DNA of 60,482 nucleotides from Bdellovibrionales bacterium (GCA_947372355.1 CANBTI010000008.1:1-60482); one strand, 5' to 3'. Shown: positions 23,281-32,174, counted from the stretch's first letter. Program-made: numbers and translations. Notes: generated by a model not told the origin, from the letters alone.

Positions 23281-23290
23281 TAAAATCACA

Positions 23291-24721
23291 ATGAACGGAA
23301 AAAACAAAAAAATGAACTCAGAACTTCAAAAAAAGTGGTTTGTATATCTTTCAGATCACCACGAAGGCCCATTCAACGCTGTAGAGTTGAATCAAAAGCA
23401 AAAAAACGGATCCGTTAACGATCAAAGTTATGTTTGGACAGAAGGCATGACTGATTGGAAGCCTTTGTTTGAGGTGAATGAGCTTTCTCACGAATTAAAA
23501 AAACTGGAATCGGTTCTCATTGTTTCGCCTGCCGGAGAAAGAGTTCCCCTCAAGGATGATTCATCTCAGGTTAAAAAAATAAATCCACTCACTAAATTTG
23601 CCATTGCGGTATTGGTGATCATTTTTGCTTTTTTCTTCACCTTGGCGGGATTGAGCAGATCCAGTAATGAAGATATTCATGCCTCCATTCGTCCAACATT
23701 AAATCAAATTATTGATCGGGCGCCGATGCTGAGTCCGCTGTTTCATTTAATTCCAAATATTAATGATCTCAAACCAGAGACCAGAAAAGAGCTGGAAGAT
23801 TCTTTGTCTGGATCACCGGATGTAAATGTAAAAATTAGTTTGGCACTTTCTCAAACCGATCCCAATCGTCCATCATTTTACTTAGCTACGAACCTACCAG
23901 ACCGAACGAAGTTTGATGTTTATTTGATTGGAAACAGCGACACGCTTTTGAATCGATTGCAATATCACTCACAATTAATCATCGCCACCAAACGAGGAAT
24001 TGGAAAATCTGAGGTTTTACTTTCTGAAGATGGGCAGCCACTCTCCAAAGGTGAATATCAAGTTTGGGTTACTGAATCCCAGGATCAAGAAGATACCCTA
24101 AAAGATACTTTGGCAAAACTCCAACCCAATCGTCCCGCAGGAAATCTTCCGGCCCTGATCCCCAATTCTTCAAAATTTGTACTCACTAAAACAATTTTTA
24201 TTGGTGGAGCTAAAGATGATAACTATCTTACGCGCTTGAAAGCGTTTCATGAAAAAATTAAACAAAGTTCTGAAAAAGAACTCGTTGAACTTAGGCAATA
24301 TACCGATACCCTCACGCTTCAATATCAAACTCTCACCGGTGAGTTTGATAAAATTCTAAAAGCAAAAAAACTGACCGACGCCCATAAAAACAACTGGGCT
24401 AACACCACTAAACAGTGGATACAAATCAATACTCAATTAGAACAAACCATTCAAACTTGGTCTAAGGAAACTCTTCAAAATGAGTTTTTTTATGGGGTGG
24501 CTTATGAGCTTGTGAAGGGTGCATATGATTCAATTAAAAATTTGTTCACCATCGAAAATAGCTTTATTGAAAAACAAACCGATCGAGCAGCCTTTCAAAT
24601 TCAACATGGAAAAGCAATGAGTGAATCCAAACAAACCCTTGATCAATTAAGAGCTAAAATTGAATTAATTCTTAATGCACCCAAATCACCCAATGGATTA
24701 CCAAAGAGAGAAGGATTATGA
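23291..24721 (+). CDS. GYF_2-domain membrane protein
   Basis: 476 residues. Residues ~12-60 match the bacterial GYF_2/DUF4339 domain (WFVYLSDHHEGPFNAVEL ... VWTEGMTDWKPL), a peptide-binding module placed in the cytoplasm. One transmembrane helix follows at ~97-118 and then a ~350-residue periplasmic region rich in charged helices, with no recognised domain. Start chosen at 23291; the ATG at 23312 is an alternative. The gene overlaps the PilZ gene by four bases, so both are co-translated. Confidence 0.75.
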   Translation: MNGKNKKMNSELQKKWFVYLSDHHEGPFNAVELNQKQKNGSVNDQSYVWTEGMTDWKPLFEVNELSHELKKLESVLIVSPAGERVPLKDDSSQVKKINPLTKFAIAVLVIIFAFFFTLAGLSRSSNEDIHASIRPTLNQIIDRAPMLSPLFHLIPNINDLKPETRKELEDSLSGSPDVNVKISLALSQTDPNRPSFYLATNLPDRTKFDVYLIGNSDTLLNRLQYHSQLIIATKRGIGKSEVLLSEDGQPLSKGEYQVWVTESQDQEDTLKDTLAKLQPNRPAGNLPALIPNSSKFVLTKTIFIGGAKDDNYLTRLKAFHEKIKQSSEKELVELRQYTDTLTLQYQTLTGEFDKILKAKKLTDAHKNNWANTTKQWIQINTQLEQTIQTWSKETLQNEFFYGVAYELVKGAYDSIKNLFTIENSFIEKQTDRAAFQIQHGKAMSESKQTLDQLRAKIELILNAPKSPNGLPKREGL

Positions 24722-25092
24722 GCAACAACAATGAACGTAGAAAATCAAATCGCCGTGAAATTCTAGAAAATTTTTCATTTTACATTCAGATCCCGAAACT
24801 GGGACAAGCAAGACACCGCGTTCAAGATGTGAGCGAAACGGGAATTGGATTCATGGTAGAAAGTCTTGGCGGAGTTTTCACCCTCGCTAAAGATGAAAAA
24901 CTGGAATTACACCTTTATCTCAATCAAAGTTTATTTTTGCCACTGAAGATCCAAGTGGCAAGGCAGGAACAAAAAGAAGAAACGCAACACGTGGGTGCTG
25001 CGTTTCTTGAAACTGAAAGTAATCAGTATAAAACTCTTTTATCACTCGTAAATTTTTTAGATCAACTGAGTGATTTTGGTCAAAAAATATAG
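24718..25092 (+). CDS. PilZ-domain protein
   Basis: 124 residues made of one PilZ domain, a c-di-GMP receptor fold. The N-terminal RRKSNRRE Arg cluster and the DVSETGIGF motif ([D/N]xSxxG) are both present, so nucleotide binding is plausible. Coupled to the GYF protein upstream; it faces another PilZ gene tail-to-tail across four bases. PilZ proteins commonly brake flagella or control surface polysaccharides. Confidence 0.85.
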   Translation: MSNNNERRKSNRREILENFSFYIQIPKLGQARHRVQDVSETGIGFMVESLGGVFTLAKDEKLELHLYLNQSLFLPLKIQVARQEQKEETQHVGAAFLETESNQYKTLLSLVNFLDQLSDFGQKI

Positions 25093-25106
25093 TTTTTTAG
25101 AAACTA
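25090..25106. terminator. Weak bidirectional terminator between two PilZ genes
   Basis: TAGTTT-tttag-AAACTA hairpin spanning both stop codons, flanked by A-rich sequence on the left that gives a U-run for the minus-strand transcript. The stem is AT-rich and weak. Confidence 0.4.
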
Positions 25107-25582
25107 CCTACATTGATGTTTCCAGAATCACGTTCTGAAACATCGGTGTAAGAAGCAAGAAAAGTAACAAAGTTTTTCCATGCTACGAATGCACGTTGAT
25201 CTTGATTTACAGAGCAACCGTAACGTACATATTTAGATCCATTTTCAATAGTGGGTCTGGAATTTTTAACATCTACCACAATCTCCATGAAACTTTCCGG
25301 ACTAAAATATAATCGAATGGTTAAATCCGAAGAGTCTTTTGGCCAAATTTTATCTGCAGAAGCTGTTGCTGTTGGATAAGGAACTTGAATCGCAAGTCCA
25401 CCTTCACTGACATCAATTAAATCTACAGGGAGCATCTTACCTGGCTGAACAATGCCATAGACGCCTACAAGATTATGGAAAAAGATTCGCTCAGTTTTAC
25501 GCTTCTTCTCTTCCGATTTTCGATTACGGAATTGATCTAAGTTAATCACTGACTCGTTAGTATTGTCTTGGCCTTCCTTCAT
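25097..25582 (-). CDS. PilZ-domain protein under a sigma-28-like promoter
   Basis: 161 residues. An acidic, Lys/Arg-rich N-terminal tail (residues 1-30) is followed by a PilZ domain with ERIFFHNLVGV and the motif DVSEGGLAI. The first Arg pair of the RxxxR motif is not clear, so c-di-GMP binding is less certain than for the neighbour. AAGGAGA precedes the ATG. A flagellar-type promoter lies at 25605-25632, suggesting a motility role. Confidence 0.82.
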   Translation of the reverse strand: MKEGQDNTNESVINLDQFRNRKSEEKKRKTERIFFHNLVGVYGIVQPGKMLPVDLIDVSEGGLAIQVPYPTATASADKIWPKDSSDLTIRLYFSPESFMEIVVDVKNSRPTIENGSKYVRYGCSVNQDQRAFVAWKNFVTFLASYTDVSERDSGNINVGSF

Positions 25583-25604
25583 GAAAGTCTCCTTCGTTAA
25601 TCTC

Positions 25605-25632
25605 TTTTCGGAGTTCCCCCTGGAAAACTAAA
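25605..25632 (-). promoter_or_regulatory. Sigma-28-like promoter for the minus-strand PilZ gene
   Basis: On the minus strand: TTTAGTTT, 12 bases, TCCGAAAA. The flagellar sigma-28 consensus is TAAAGTTT-N11-GCCGATAA. It is a near mirror of the plus-strand promoter at 25672. Confidence 0.5.
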
Positions 25633-25671
25633 CACCAAAATTAAATCAACGAACTAGGCAAAGATTTTACA

Positions 25672-25698
25672 TTTAGTTTCTATTCATGCTGCCGAAAA
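25672..25698 (+). promoter_or_regulatory. Sigma-28-like promoter for the microprotein operon
   Basis: TTTAGTTT, 11 bases, GCCGAAAA: seven of eight bases of the -10 element and six of eight of the -35 element agree with the flagellar sigma-28 consensus, with canonical spacing. The expected start is about 25705, 40-50 bases before the gene. Confidence 0.6.
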
Positions 25699-25752
25699 GA
25701 TCATTGTGCACGAGGAATAACCCTTTAGATGCACTTCCAGGAGGGAATCAAC

Positions 25753-25956
25753 ATGTCAGCTTCCAAATCCACTCAAGTAAATAATTCCACTAAAACTGCC
25801 GATGAACAATTTGTTGACGTTCTATATCAAAAACTTGGCGAAAACTGGTTTGCATTTTCTTTGATCGATGACGATGTTTTCATGTCTCCTATTAGTGATG
25901 ATAAAATTGCTGAAATTAGAAACAATCAGCCAATGGTAAACAATGAAGCAGCGTAA
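25753..25956 (+). CDS. 67-residue microprotein, probably motility-regulated
   Basis: Starts at the ATG 25753, fixed by the excellent AGGAGGG ribosome-binding site at 25739-25745. The N-terminal ~20 residues are polar and Ser/Thr/Asn-rich. The core, from EQFVDVLYQKLG to MSPISDDKIAEIR, looks like a small folded alpha/beta unit with conserved-looking Trp-Phe-Phe aromatics. No signal peptide or membrane helix. I do not recognise the family. It is the first gene of a two-gene unit behind a sigma-28-like promoter, and its 3' end overlaps the next gene by 14 bases. Confidence 0.7.
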   Translation: MSASKSTQVNNSTKTADEQFVDVLYQKLGENWFAFSLIDDDVFMSPISDDKIAEIRNNQPMVNNEAA

Positions 25957-26119
25957 AGAGTACGAAAAGTCTGCTCCCAAAAAACCTGAGAGAACAAAAA
26001 CCGTTCAGGAGCTCACGGAGCAAATTACTCACATCATTGGCAAAGATCCGAAAAAGGCCGCCACTGCGGTTGAATTTTGGGTTAAAGAAGATAAAAAACC
26101 TCAGAAAAAAGCTTCTTAA
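25943..26119 (+). CDS. 58-residue microprotein with a FliF-C-terminus-like motif
   Basis: A short frame overlapping the previous stop by 14 bases, so translation is probably coupled. The first 20 residues are Lys/Glu/Pro-rich, followed by the helix TVQELTEQITHIIG. Then comes GKDPKKAATAVEFWVKED. This last stretch resembles the end of the flagellar MS-ring protein FliF (Asp-Pro-basic, Ala, Val/Ile, then Trp plus a hydrophobic residue and acidic end), the segment that binds the N-domain of FliG. FliF itself is a ~550-residue membrane protein, so this would be a free tail. Function is inferred from the motif plus the flagellar-type promoter and PilZ neighbours. Confidence 0.6.
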   Translation: MKQRKEYEKSAPKKPERTKTVQELTEQITHIIGKDPKKAATAVEFWVKEDKKPQKKAS

Positions 26120-26190
26120 ACTCATTGACTCGAGATCAATGCATCGATAAAATATAAAGACGCGGCGCTTAACTCCGCTCAGTGGTACGT

Positions 26191-26379
26191 ATGAAAGTTT
26201 TTTCAATTGGCCTTATTTTAGTCTCTTCTCATCTTCATTTGGTGAAATCCTCACCAGAAAATGGAAATCTCATTTCAGAACCAGTACTTGCAGATTATTC
26301 TCAGGCAAGTCGAGCTCCTGGAATTTTAGGGGTCCCAGAAGATGTTCAAGATGAAAATGGCACTCCAGCTTCACTTTAA
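26191..26379 (+). CDS. Small exported peptide of unknown function
   Basis: A 62-residue frame with an N-terminal signal-peptide-like stretch (residues 1-22: MKVFSIGLILVSS...). The mature part is acidic and Pro/Gly-rich (APGILGVPEDVQDENG). No Cys. I start at the ATG 26191; an upstream GTG at 26182 is also in frame. No family recognised, and the frame could be non-coding. Confidence 0.45.
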   Translation: MKVFSIGLILVSSHLHLVKSSPENGNLISEPVLADYSQASRAPGILGVPEDVQDENGTPASL

Positions 26380-26405
26380 ATAACGATTAGCGATCACGAC
26401 TGAGT

Positions 26406-26417
26406 GTGTCATGACAC
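26406..26417. promoter_or_regulatory. Perfect 12-base palindrome
   Basis: GTGTCATGACAC, an operator-like dyad in the gap between the two exported-peptide genes, about 80 bases before the second. It has no T-tract, so a terminator is unlikely. Confidence 0.4.
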
Positions 26418-26465
26418 CAGCGACTGATCACCCATTTTAAGTCCTTATTTTCATTAAGTTATATT

Positions 26466-26481
26466 TGGCAGCATTCTTGCT
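26466..26481 (+). promoter_or_regulatory. Sigma-54-like -24/-12 element
   Basis: TGGCA and TTGCT with GG and GC exactly 12 bases apart, matching the RpoN consensus TGGCAC-N5-TTGCW. The implied start (~26492) is only four bases before the ATG at 26496, which weakens the call because the ribosome-binding site would be lost. Confidence 0.4.
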
Positions 26482-26495
26482 CTATAGGAAAACGT

Positions 26496-26618
26496 ATGAA
26501 GTACCCAATACTAATCATCACTCTACTATTTGGACTCAGCTTTGGCATGAGTTTCGGCCATAAAGACTGTACAGGTCCTGATTGCCGAGCTCCTGTTTCT
26601 ACTGAATTTAGATTTTAG
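26496..26618 (+). CDS. 40-residue exported peptide
   Basis: A short frame with a signal-peptide-like N-terminus (residues 1-20, MKYPILIITLLFGLS...). Only ~20 mature residues are left, with two Cys four residues apart (CTGPDC) and an aromatic end. An AGGA sits 5-8 bases upstream of the ATG, and a strong hairpin follows the stop codon at once, so the unit looks like a complete tiny gene. It could be a disulfide or metal-binding peptide. No family recognised. Confidence 0.5.
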   Translation: MKYPILIITLLFGLSFGMSFGHKDCTGPDCRAPVSTEFRF

Positions 26619-26629
26619 TGAAATTATGG

Positions 26630-26670
26630 GCGCGTGAATGTTTTGAACTGTGGCTAAAACATTCGCGCGC
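26630..26670 (+). terminator. 15-bp hairpin after the small peptide gene, before hemH
   Basis: GCGCGTGAATGTTTT pairs with AAAACATTCGCGCGC (one G-U), with an 11-base loop and a poor U-tail (TTATATAAAG). It ends 15 bases before the hemH ATG, so it may be a terminator or an attenuator of hemH. Confidence 0.6.
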
Positions 26671-26685
26671 TTATATAAAGACTGA

Positions 26686-27660
26686 ATGCAAGACTCCCCT
26701 TCTAAGCGAGTAGGACTTCTCATTTCCAATCTCGGTACCCCTAACTCTCCTCACGTTTCAGACGTAAGAAATTACTTAAGACAATTTTTAAATGATCCCT
26801 ATGTTTTTGATGCCCCTTGGATCATTCGATATCCATTCGTAAATGGAATTATTTTACCCAATCGACCAAAAAAATCCGCCGATGCTTATCAAAAAATTTG
26901 GACTAAAGAGGGCTCTCCACTACTCGTTCATACAAAAAAACTGAATGAAAAATTGAAGCAAAAACTTTCTATCCCCGTTGAATTTGGAATGCGTTATGGA
27001 TCACCATCCATTCAAGATGCGATCGAAAAATTAGTGCACCAAGCGGTGAATCACATTATCTTTTTACCGCTCTATCCCCAATATTCTTATTCAGCCTCTG
27101 AAACCGCAATTCATGAATTTGAAAAATATTTAAAAATTTACAATGGTCGCATTACCGGAAACTCAATTGAGTACTTCCATCAAAACCCTGAATTTATTTC
27201 TGCAGTGTCTGAAAAAATTAAAGCCGCAGCCGATACCTTTCAACCAGATGCAATTCTACTCAGCTATCATGGAATTCCCGAGAAACAATTAAATAAAACA
27301 AAAAACAAAACCAATTATCGCGAGCAATGTTTTGAAACCACAAAACTAATTCAAGAAAACTTAGGCTATCCAGCTGATAAAATGATTACTTCATTTCAAT
27401 CAAGACTAGGCCCCGTTCAGTGGATCAAACCTTATACGGATTCTATTTTAAAACAGCTTCCCAATCAGGGACATAAAAGGATTCTTGCCGTCTCCCCATC
27501 ATTTACCGCTGATTGCCTGGAAACCTTAGAGGAAATTCAAATGAGATACGGTGAAGATTTTCTAGCCGCTGGCGGCGAAGAGTTCCGCTATGTTCCTTGC
27601 GTGAATTCTAGCGACGCTTTTGTAGAAGCAATTCAAAAAATTTACATGCCGAACGGATAA
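26686..27660 (+). CDS. hemH: Ferrochelatase
   Basis: 324 residues; inserts Fe2+ into protoporphyrin IX, the last step of protoheme synthesis. Visible: GLLISNLGTPNS at the N-terminus, RNYLRQFLNDPYV, YPQYSYSASE, the catalytic His in LLSYHGIPEK and the SFQSRLGPVQWIKPYT region. Length fits bacterial ferrochelatase. There is no ribosome-binding site ahead of the ATG, which closely follows the hairpin at 26630-26670. Its last 19 bases overlap the convergent FMN reductase gene. Confidence 0.94.
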   Translation: MQDSPSKRVGLLISNLGTPNSPHVSDVRNYLRQFLNDPYVFDAPWIIRYPFVNGIILPNRPKKSADAYQKIWTKEGSPLLVHTKKLNEKLKQKLSIPVEFGMRYGSPSIQDAIEKLVHQAVNHIIFLPLYPQYSYSASETAIHEFEKYLKIYNGRITGNSIEYFHQNPEFISAVSEKIKAAADTFQPDAILLSYHGIPEKQLNKTKNKTNYREQCFETTKLIQENLGYPADKMITSFQSRLGPVQWIKPYTDSILKQLPNQGHKRILAVSPSFTADCLETLEEIQMRYGEDFLAAGGEEFRYVPCVNSSDAFVEAIQKIYMPNG

Positions 27661-28250
27661 TCCTTGTGGCTCAATCCCGTATAGCTTTCGCGCATTAATT
27701 TTAATGCTTTTTCATATTCACCCAACATACTGATTGAGTAATCAATGCGTTTTCGCAAATACTCATCATTAGTATTAGCCGGCACATCACCTAAAAGCAC
27801 ATTTTCTGCATCACGCACAATCACATGATCAGGAATATAAATTTGTTTTGAATTCTTATAGCTAGAACCGCGCAATTCCATGATCGGATAAGCACCATTG
27901 GTTAAACTGCTGGTAACACTCACGAGCATGGTGGGTTTGTGTGCAATCAAATCTCCAACACAAAATAAAATAAAGTTCTTCATCGCAGGGCCGGCCATTC
28001 CTGCATATTCAGGAACTACAAAAATTAATGAATCTGCATTCCTTAATTGAGCAGCGGTGGGATCCCAGATTTTTTTCCATTCGGGAGTTCCCGCCCAAAC
28101 TTCTTCATTCCACATGGGTAGATGACCCTGTGCTAATTCAGTAATGGAAGCTTCTCCACCCTTTTTAATAATTTGAGCCCGGAGGTATTGAGACACTCGA
28201 GCACTTTGAGATACCGAACGATGACTTCCTGAAATAATATGTGTTTTCAT
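27642..28250 (-). CDS. NADPH-dependent FMN reductase family protein
   Basis: 202 residues with a flavodoxin-like fold. The FMN phosphate-binding loop is SGSHRSVSQSARV at residues 7-19, and VPEYAGMAGPAMKNFI carries the usual PEYN/G-type motif. It probably reduces free FMN or quinones using NADPH in the cytoplasm. It overlaps exbD by four bases, suggesting one operon exbB-exbD-reductase that could serve iron uptake and ferric-iron reduction (inference). Confidence 0.82.
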   Translation of the reverse strand: MKTHIISGSHRSVSQSARVSQYLRAQIIKKGGEASITELAQGHLPMWNEEVWAGTPEWKKIWDPTAAQLRNADSLIFVVPEYAGMAGPAMKNFILFCVGDLIAHKPTMLVSVTSSLTNGAYPIMELRGSSYKNSKQIYIPDHVIVRDAENVLLGDVPANTNDEYLRKRIDYSISMLGEYEKALKLMRESYTGLSHKDYPFGM

Positions 28251-28666
28251 TTTCTCTCAATTTGAATTGCAAAACGCGTGAGTCCGGCTTTTTTTACTAG
28301 ATCCATTACTCTTACCACATCACCGTGTTTTGAATCTGAATCCGCACTGATCACTGCTTGCGCATTAGGCAAGGTTTGAATCAGTAGTTTAATTTCTGAT
28401 TCCACTTGATCAAAGGTGACTAATTTTTTTTGTATGTGAATGATGCCTTCTTTATCTAGTACAATGGCAATTTGTTCGGCGGCTGATTTTTCACCACTTT
28501 CCGCTTTAGGAAGATTCACATTCATTTGCTCACGAACGAGCATCGGAGCTGTGACCATAAAAATTACGAGTAACACCAGCACCACATCCACAAAGGGCGT
28601 GACATTGATTTCCGACATTGCGGGTAATTCGTCGTCTGATGATCCTGATTGAATTTTTCCAGCCAT
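28247..28666 (-). CDS. exbD: ExbD/TolR-family biopolymer transport protein
   Basis: 139 residues with one N-terminal transmembrane helix (~20-45) that carries the conserved Asp of the family in TPFVDVVLVLLVIFM, and a periplasmic C-terminal domain with an AQAVISADSD-type strand pair. It works with ExbB/TolQ to use the proton gradient to drive a TonB/TolA-type partner, which is not in the window. Follows exbB with a 12-base gap. Confidence 0.88.
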   Translation of the reverse strand: MAGKIQSGSSDDELPAMSEINVTPFVDVVLVLLVIFMVTAPMLVREQMNVNLPKAESGEKSAAEQIAIVLDKEGIIHIQKKLVTFDQVESEIKLLIQTLPNAQAVISADSDSKHGDVVRVMDLVKKAGLTRFAIQIERK

Positions 28667-28678
28667 AATCTTTCCTTA

Positions 28679-29293
28679 TTATTTCTGAGAAATATAAAAA
28701 TCGCGAAGAGATTGAGCTTCAATCGTGAGATTTCTTAATTTTTGACTAAAAAAGTTGTAAGAAACTACTGCTGGTATCGCCACAAATAATCCAACCGCAG
28801 TTGCAATCAAAGCTTCTGCTAATCCAAGCATTACTGCATTCATTGCTGAACCCTGCTGTGAAGATAAAATACCAAAACTTTGAATGATTCCAAGAACCGT
28901 TCCAAACAATCCAATAAATGGAGCATTTGAACCAAGGGTTGCTAATACGTTTAGGCCTTTTTCTAGTTCAATTCTTTGAGAAGATAAATAGCTTTGCACT
29001 GCGCGATCTACCGATTCATTGGATTTACTGAGACTAGCTTCAGCCGTGAGTGCTGCCTGAACCATTCCAGCCAAATAAGATGGATTTGCATCGGCCCATG
29101 CTTTTAATGCAGCCCAGTTTTTTTCAGTGATAAATTTTTTAGCATCTTGAATTTTTGCTGAGCCTGTTTTTTCTCTAAATGCCTTTTTTCTTTCAAACAT
29201 TATCGATACAGACCAAATAGAAAGAAGGAATAAAATAACCAATACCCCTCTTGCGCCCCAACCCATCAGTAGAATCCAATTCGTCATATTCAT
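28679..29293 (-). CDS. exbB: ExbB/TolQ/MotA-family proton channel
   Basis: 204 residues with three hydrophobic helices (~10-27, ~115-140, ~155-180). The conserved [20 protein letters not shown] segment of the MotA/TolQ/ExbB family is present. Forms the stator with ExbD. ATG at 29293 or 29287; the gene is divergent from transketolase across ~30 bases. Confidence 0.88.
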   Translation of the reverse strand: MNMTNWILLMGWGARGVLVILFLLSIWSVSIMFERKKAFREKTGSAKIQDAKKFITEKNWAALKAWADANPSYLAGMVQAALTAEASLSKSNESVDRAVQSYLSSQRIELEKGLNVLATLGSNAPFIGLFGTVLGIIQSFGILSSQQGSAMNAVMLGLAEALIATAVGLFVAIPAVVSYNFFSQKLRNLTIEAQSLRDFYISQK

Positions 29294-29325
29294 TGAGTGT
29301 AGATCATGATAAAGTGCTCGTATAT

Positions 29326-31320
29326 ATGCAAAATACGCAAAATAATCGACAAAACATTGACTGGCTGTGCATCAATACTATTCGGACCCTTTCTATCGAT
29401 GCAATTCAAAAAGCAAACTCCGGACACCCCGGTCTTCCTATGGGCGCCGCTCCATTTGCATACGTATTATTTCAAAATCATTTAAAATTTAATCCAAAGA
29501 ATCCAGAATTTTTCGACCGGGATCGTTTTGTGCTCTCGGCAGGCCATGGAAGCATGCTTCTTTATAGTATGCTCCACCTTTATGGTTATCCGCTTTCCAT
29601 GGAAGAAATTAAAAACTTCCGCCAACTCGGAAGTAAAACTCCTGGTCATCCAGAGTTTGGTCACACCGCAGGAGTAGAGGCAACCACTGGTCCACTCGGA
29701 CAAGGTAGCGCCAACGCCGTGGGCATGGCCATCGGGGAAAGAAAACTTGCAAACTTACTCAATACTCCAGATTCAAAAGTTGTAGATCACTTCACTTATT
29801 GTTTAGTGGGTGATGGAGATCTAATGGAGGGTCTTTCTGCTGAGGCCTGTTCTTTGGCTGGTCATTTAAAATTGGGTAAATTAATTTATCTTTATGATTC
29901 AAATGATATCTCTCTCGACGGACCAACCTCACTTTCATTCACAGAAAATGTAGCTAAAAGATATGAAAGCTATGGGTGGCAAGTGATCACCGTAAAAGAT
30001 GCGGATCATGATCTCGATGCAATTGATCAGGCAATCATGTCAGCGAAAAAAGAATCAAACAAACCTTCTATCATTATTTTAAAAACCACTATTGGCTACG
30101 GATCTCCAAACAAACAAGGGAAAAGCGCAGCACATGGAAGTCCGCTTGGACCTGATGAATTGGCACTCGCTAAAAAAACATTGAATTGGAATTATCCAGA
30201 TAGTTTTCATGTACCTGAAGAAACGAGAGCAAAATTCTCTGAAGCGGGAGCTCGTGGAGCCAAAGCAGAAGAAGAATGGAATAAAAAAGCTAAACCTGCT
30301 TCATTAAAAGATTTCATTGATCAAAACCTTCCCGTTGATTTTGATTCTTCCTTACCACACTTCAAAGTAGGAGAAGATTTTGCATCTCGTGAATCTGCGG
30401 GGAAAACATTAAATGCAATTGCTACAAAAGTTCCTTACTTTTTTGGTGGCGATGCAGATCTTTCTTGCTCCACGAATACCTTAATTAAAGATGGTGGTTC
30501 ATTTGAAGGTGTAAACGGAAGCGGTAGAAATATTCACTACGGCGTTCGTGAACACGCGATGGCAGCAATCGCTAACGGAATTGCGTACCATGGAGGATTA
30601 AAAACTTTTACGGCAACATTTTTCTGTTTTACCGATTACATGAAACCCGCAATTCGTTTAGCAGCAATGAATCACTTACCCGTTGTTCATGTTCTCACCC
30701 ATGATTCTGTAGGTTTGGGTGAAGATGGTCCTACCCATCAGCCGGTAGAACACTTAATGGCACTTCGTGGAATTCCTAATCTCATCACCCTAAGACCAGC
30801 CGATGCAACCGAAGCTAAAGAAGCTTGGAGGTTTGCGATGAAAAGCAAAAATGCTCCTGTTGCTCTCGTGCTGAGTCGTCAGAAATTAAAAACTCTGGAT
30901 CGCTCTCTCTATGGTTCCGAAGCGGGACTAGCTCAAGGAGCTTACATTCTTTCAGATCGTCCAAACTTTCAAGCCATCTTGGTTGCAACAGGTTCTGAAG
31001 TTGGATTAGCGATCGATGTACAACAAAAACTGGATGAAAAAAATATTCCCGTCCGTGTGGTTTCAATGCCTTCGATGGAATTATTTTTAAAGCAAGATTC
31101 TGCTCTCCAAGAAAGCGTACTTCCCCATTCTTGTAAAAAAATTGCTTCTATTGAGGCCGGCATCACTCTCGGTTGGGCAAGCATCACCGGTAGAAGCGGA
31201 TTAAATTTCGGAGTCGATGATTACGGAACCTCAGCACCGGCAAATAAAATTTATGAAAAATTTGGTCTCACTGTTCATTCGATTACAGAGAAAGTATTGA
31301 ATTGGATTCCAAAACCATAA
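29326..31320 (+). CDS. tkt: Transketolase
   Basis: 664 residues, full length. It interconverts pentose phosphates using thiamine diphosphate. Visible: [46 protein letters not shown] with the later DSNDISLDG (ThDP/Mg), YGVREHAM with the activating Glu, [19 protein letters not shown], and LRPAD. Starts at the ATG 29326; the frame extends upstream but overlaps the divergent exbB. This is the housekeeping copy; compare the split pair at 2649-4429. Confidence 0.95.
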   Translation: MQNTQNNRQNIDWLCINTIRTLSIDAIQKANSGHPGLPMGAAPFAYVLFQNHLKFNPKNPEFFDRDRFVLSAGHGSMLLYSMLHLYGYPLSMEEIKNFRQLGSKTPGHPEFGHTAGVEATTGPLGQGSANAVGMAIGERKLANLLNTPDSKVVDHFTYCLVGDGDLMEGLSAEACSLAGHLKLGKLIYLYDSNDISLDGPTSLSFTENVAKRYESYGWQVITVKDADHDLDAIDQAIMSAKKESNKPSIIILKTTIGYGSPNKQGKSAAHGSPLGPDELALAKKTLNWNYPDSFHVPEETRAKFSEAGARGAKAEEEWNKKAKPASLKDFIDQNLPVDFDSSLPHFKVGEDFASRESAGKTLNAIATKVPYFFGGDADLSCSTNTLIKDGGSFEGVNGSGRNIHYGVREHAMAAIANGIAYHGGLKTFTATFFCFTDYMKPAIRLAAMNHLPVVHVLTHDSVGLGEDGPTHQPVEHLMALRGIPNLITLRPADATEAKEAWRFAMKSKNAPVALVLSRQKLKTLDRSLYGSEAGLAQGAYILSDRPNFQAILVATGSEVGLAIDVQQKLDEKNIPVRVVSMPSMELFLKQDSALQESVLPHSCKKIASIEAGITLGWASITGRSGLNFGVDDYGTSAPANKIYEKFGLTVHSITEKVLNWIPKP

Positions 31321-32174
31321 ATCAAATTCGCGAATTAACGAATGCGGAACTCCCTCAGTTAAACTCATTGGTTTCAGAATCATTTGGTTATGATAGTCCT
31401 CATTCATTTTTTGAAGATTTTCCTGTTTGGGAATCCCCTCAGGTCAAACGAATGGGAATTTTTGAAAATCAAAAACTGATTGCCCATGTTGGAATGCGTT
31501 TTTGTGAAATGCAAACACCTTCGGGGCATTCCTTTTCAATGGCCATGGTGGGTGCAGTTGCCACGGATGAAGCTTATCGTGGTAAAGGATTAAGTACAAA
31601 ATTACTCAATGAGGCTTGTCGAATTTCTGAAGAGAGAAACTGTGACTGGACGATCCTCTGGGGATCAGAACATGATTTTTATAAAAAATTTGGTTTTGAA
31701 CTTCAGGGTGAACAAATTCAAGCCCCCTTGATGGAACTAGAAGATTTGCCCGAAAATAAAATTCCAAGAGTGAGTCGTGGCTGGAATCCAAAGATTTTTG
31801 ATCATTTCTTAAAATCTAAAACAGGAATTAAATTTACCGAAAACGATCGGCTTTGGTTATCTAATCACGAAACCGTGAATTGGTTTTTTAAAGAAGAGCC
31901 CTTTGCCTTTGCCGCTTTCGAACGTGGATTAGATCTTCCTCACATGATTCACGAGTTCGGTGGAGATCCAAATGCCCTAAAAGAAATCCTCGCCTTTATT
32001 TTAAGCCTAGATCTCGCTGCAACAGTGCTTGGAACCCGAGAAAATTTAAGTGATTTCGGATTTAAGGACACTGATTTTATTGAGGAATATTTATGCTTAG
32101 CGCGTCCTCATTCTAAAAAACCAGAGTTAATGTGGCTTCCTGAGTTTTGGGTGTCTGGCCTGAGTGCTTGTTAA
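31302..32174 (+). CDS. GNAT-family N-acetyltransferase
   Basis: 290 residues. The acetyl-CoA loop is in [21 protein letters not shown] (residues ~87-107) and a typical GNAT beta-bulge region surrounds it ([17 protein letters not shown]). The C-terminal half is another GNAT-like or SCP2-like lobe, as in Eis-type enzymes. Begins at a TTG inside the transketolase 3' end (19-base overlap), so it is translationally coupled; no ATG fits upstream of the domain. Substrate unknown. Confidence 0.8.
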   Translation: MDSKTINQIRELTNAELPQLNSLVSESFGYDSPHSFFEDFPVWESPQVKRMGIFENQKLIAHVGMRFCEMQTPSGHSFSMAMVGAVATDEAYRGKGLSTKLLNEACRISEERNCDWTILWGSEHDFYKKFGFELQGEQIQAPLMELEDLPENKIPRVSRGWNPKIFDHFLKSKTGIKFTENDRLWLSNHETVNWFFKEEPFAFAAFERGLDLPHMIHEFGGDPNALKEILAFILSLDLAATVLGTRENLSDFGFKDTDFIEEYLCLARPHSKKPELMWLPEFWVSGLSAC

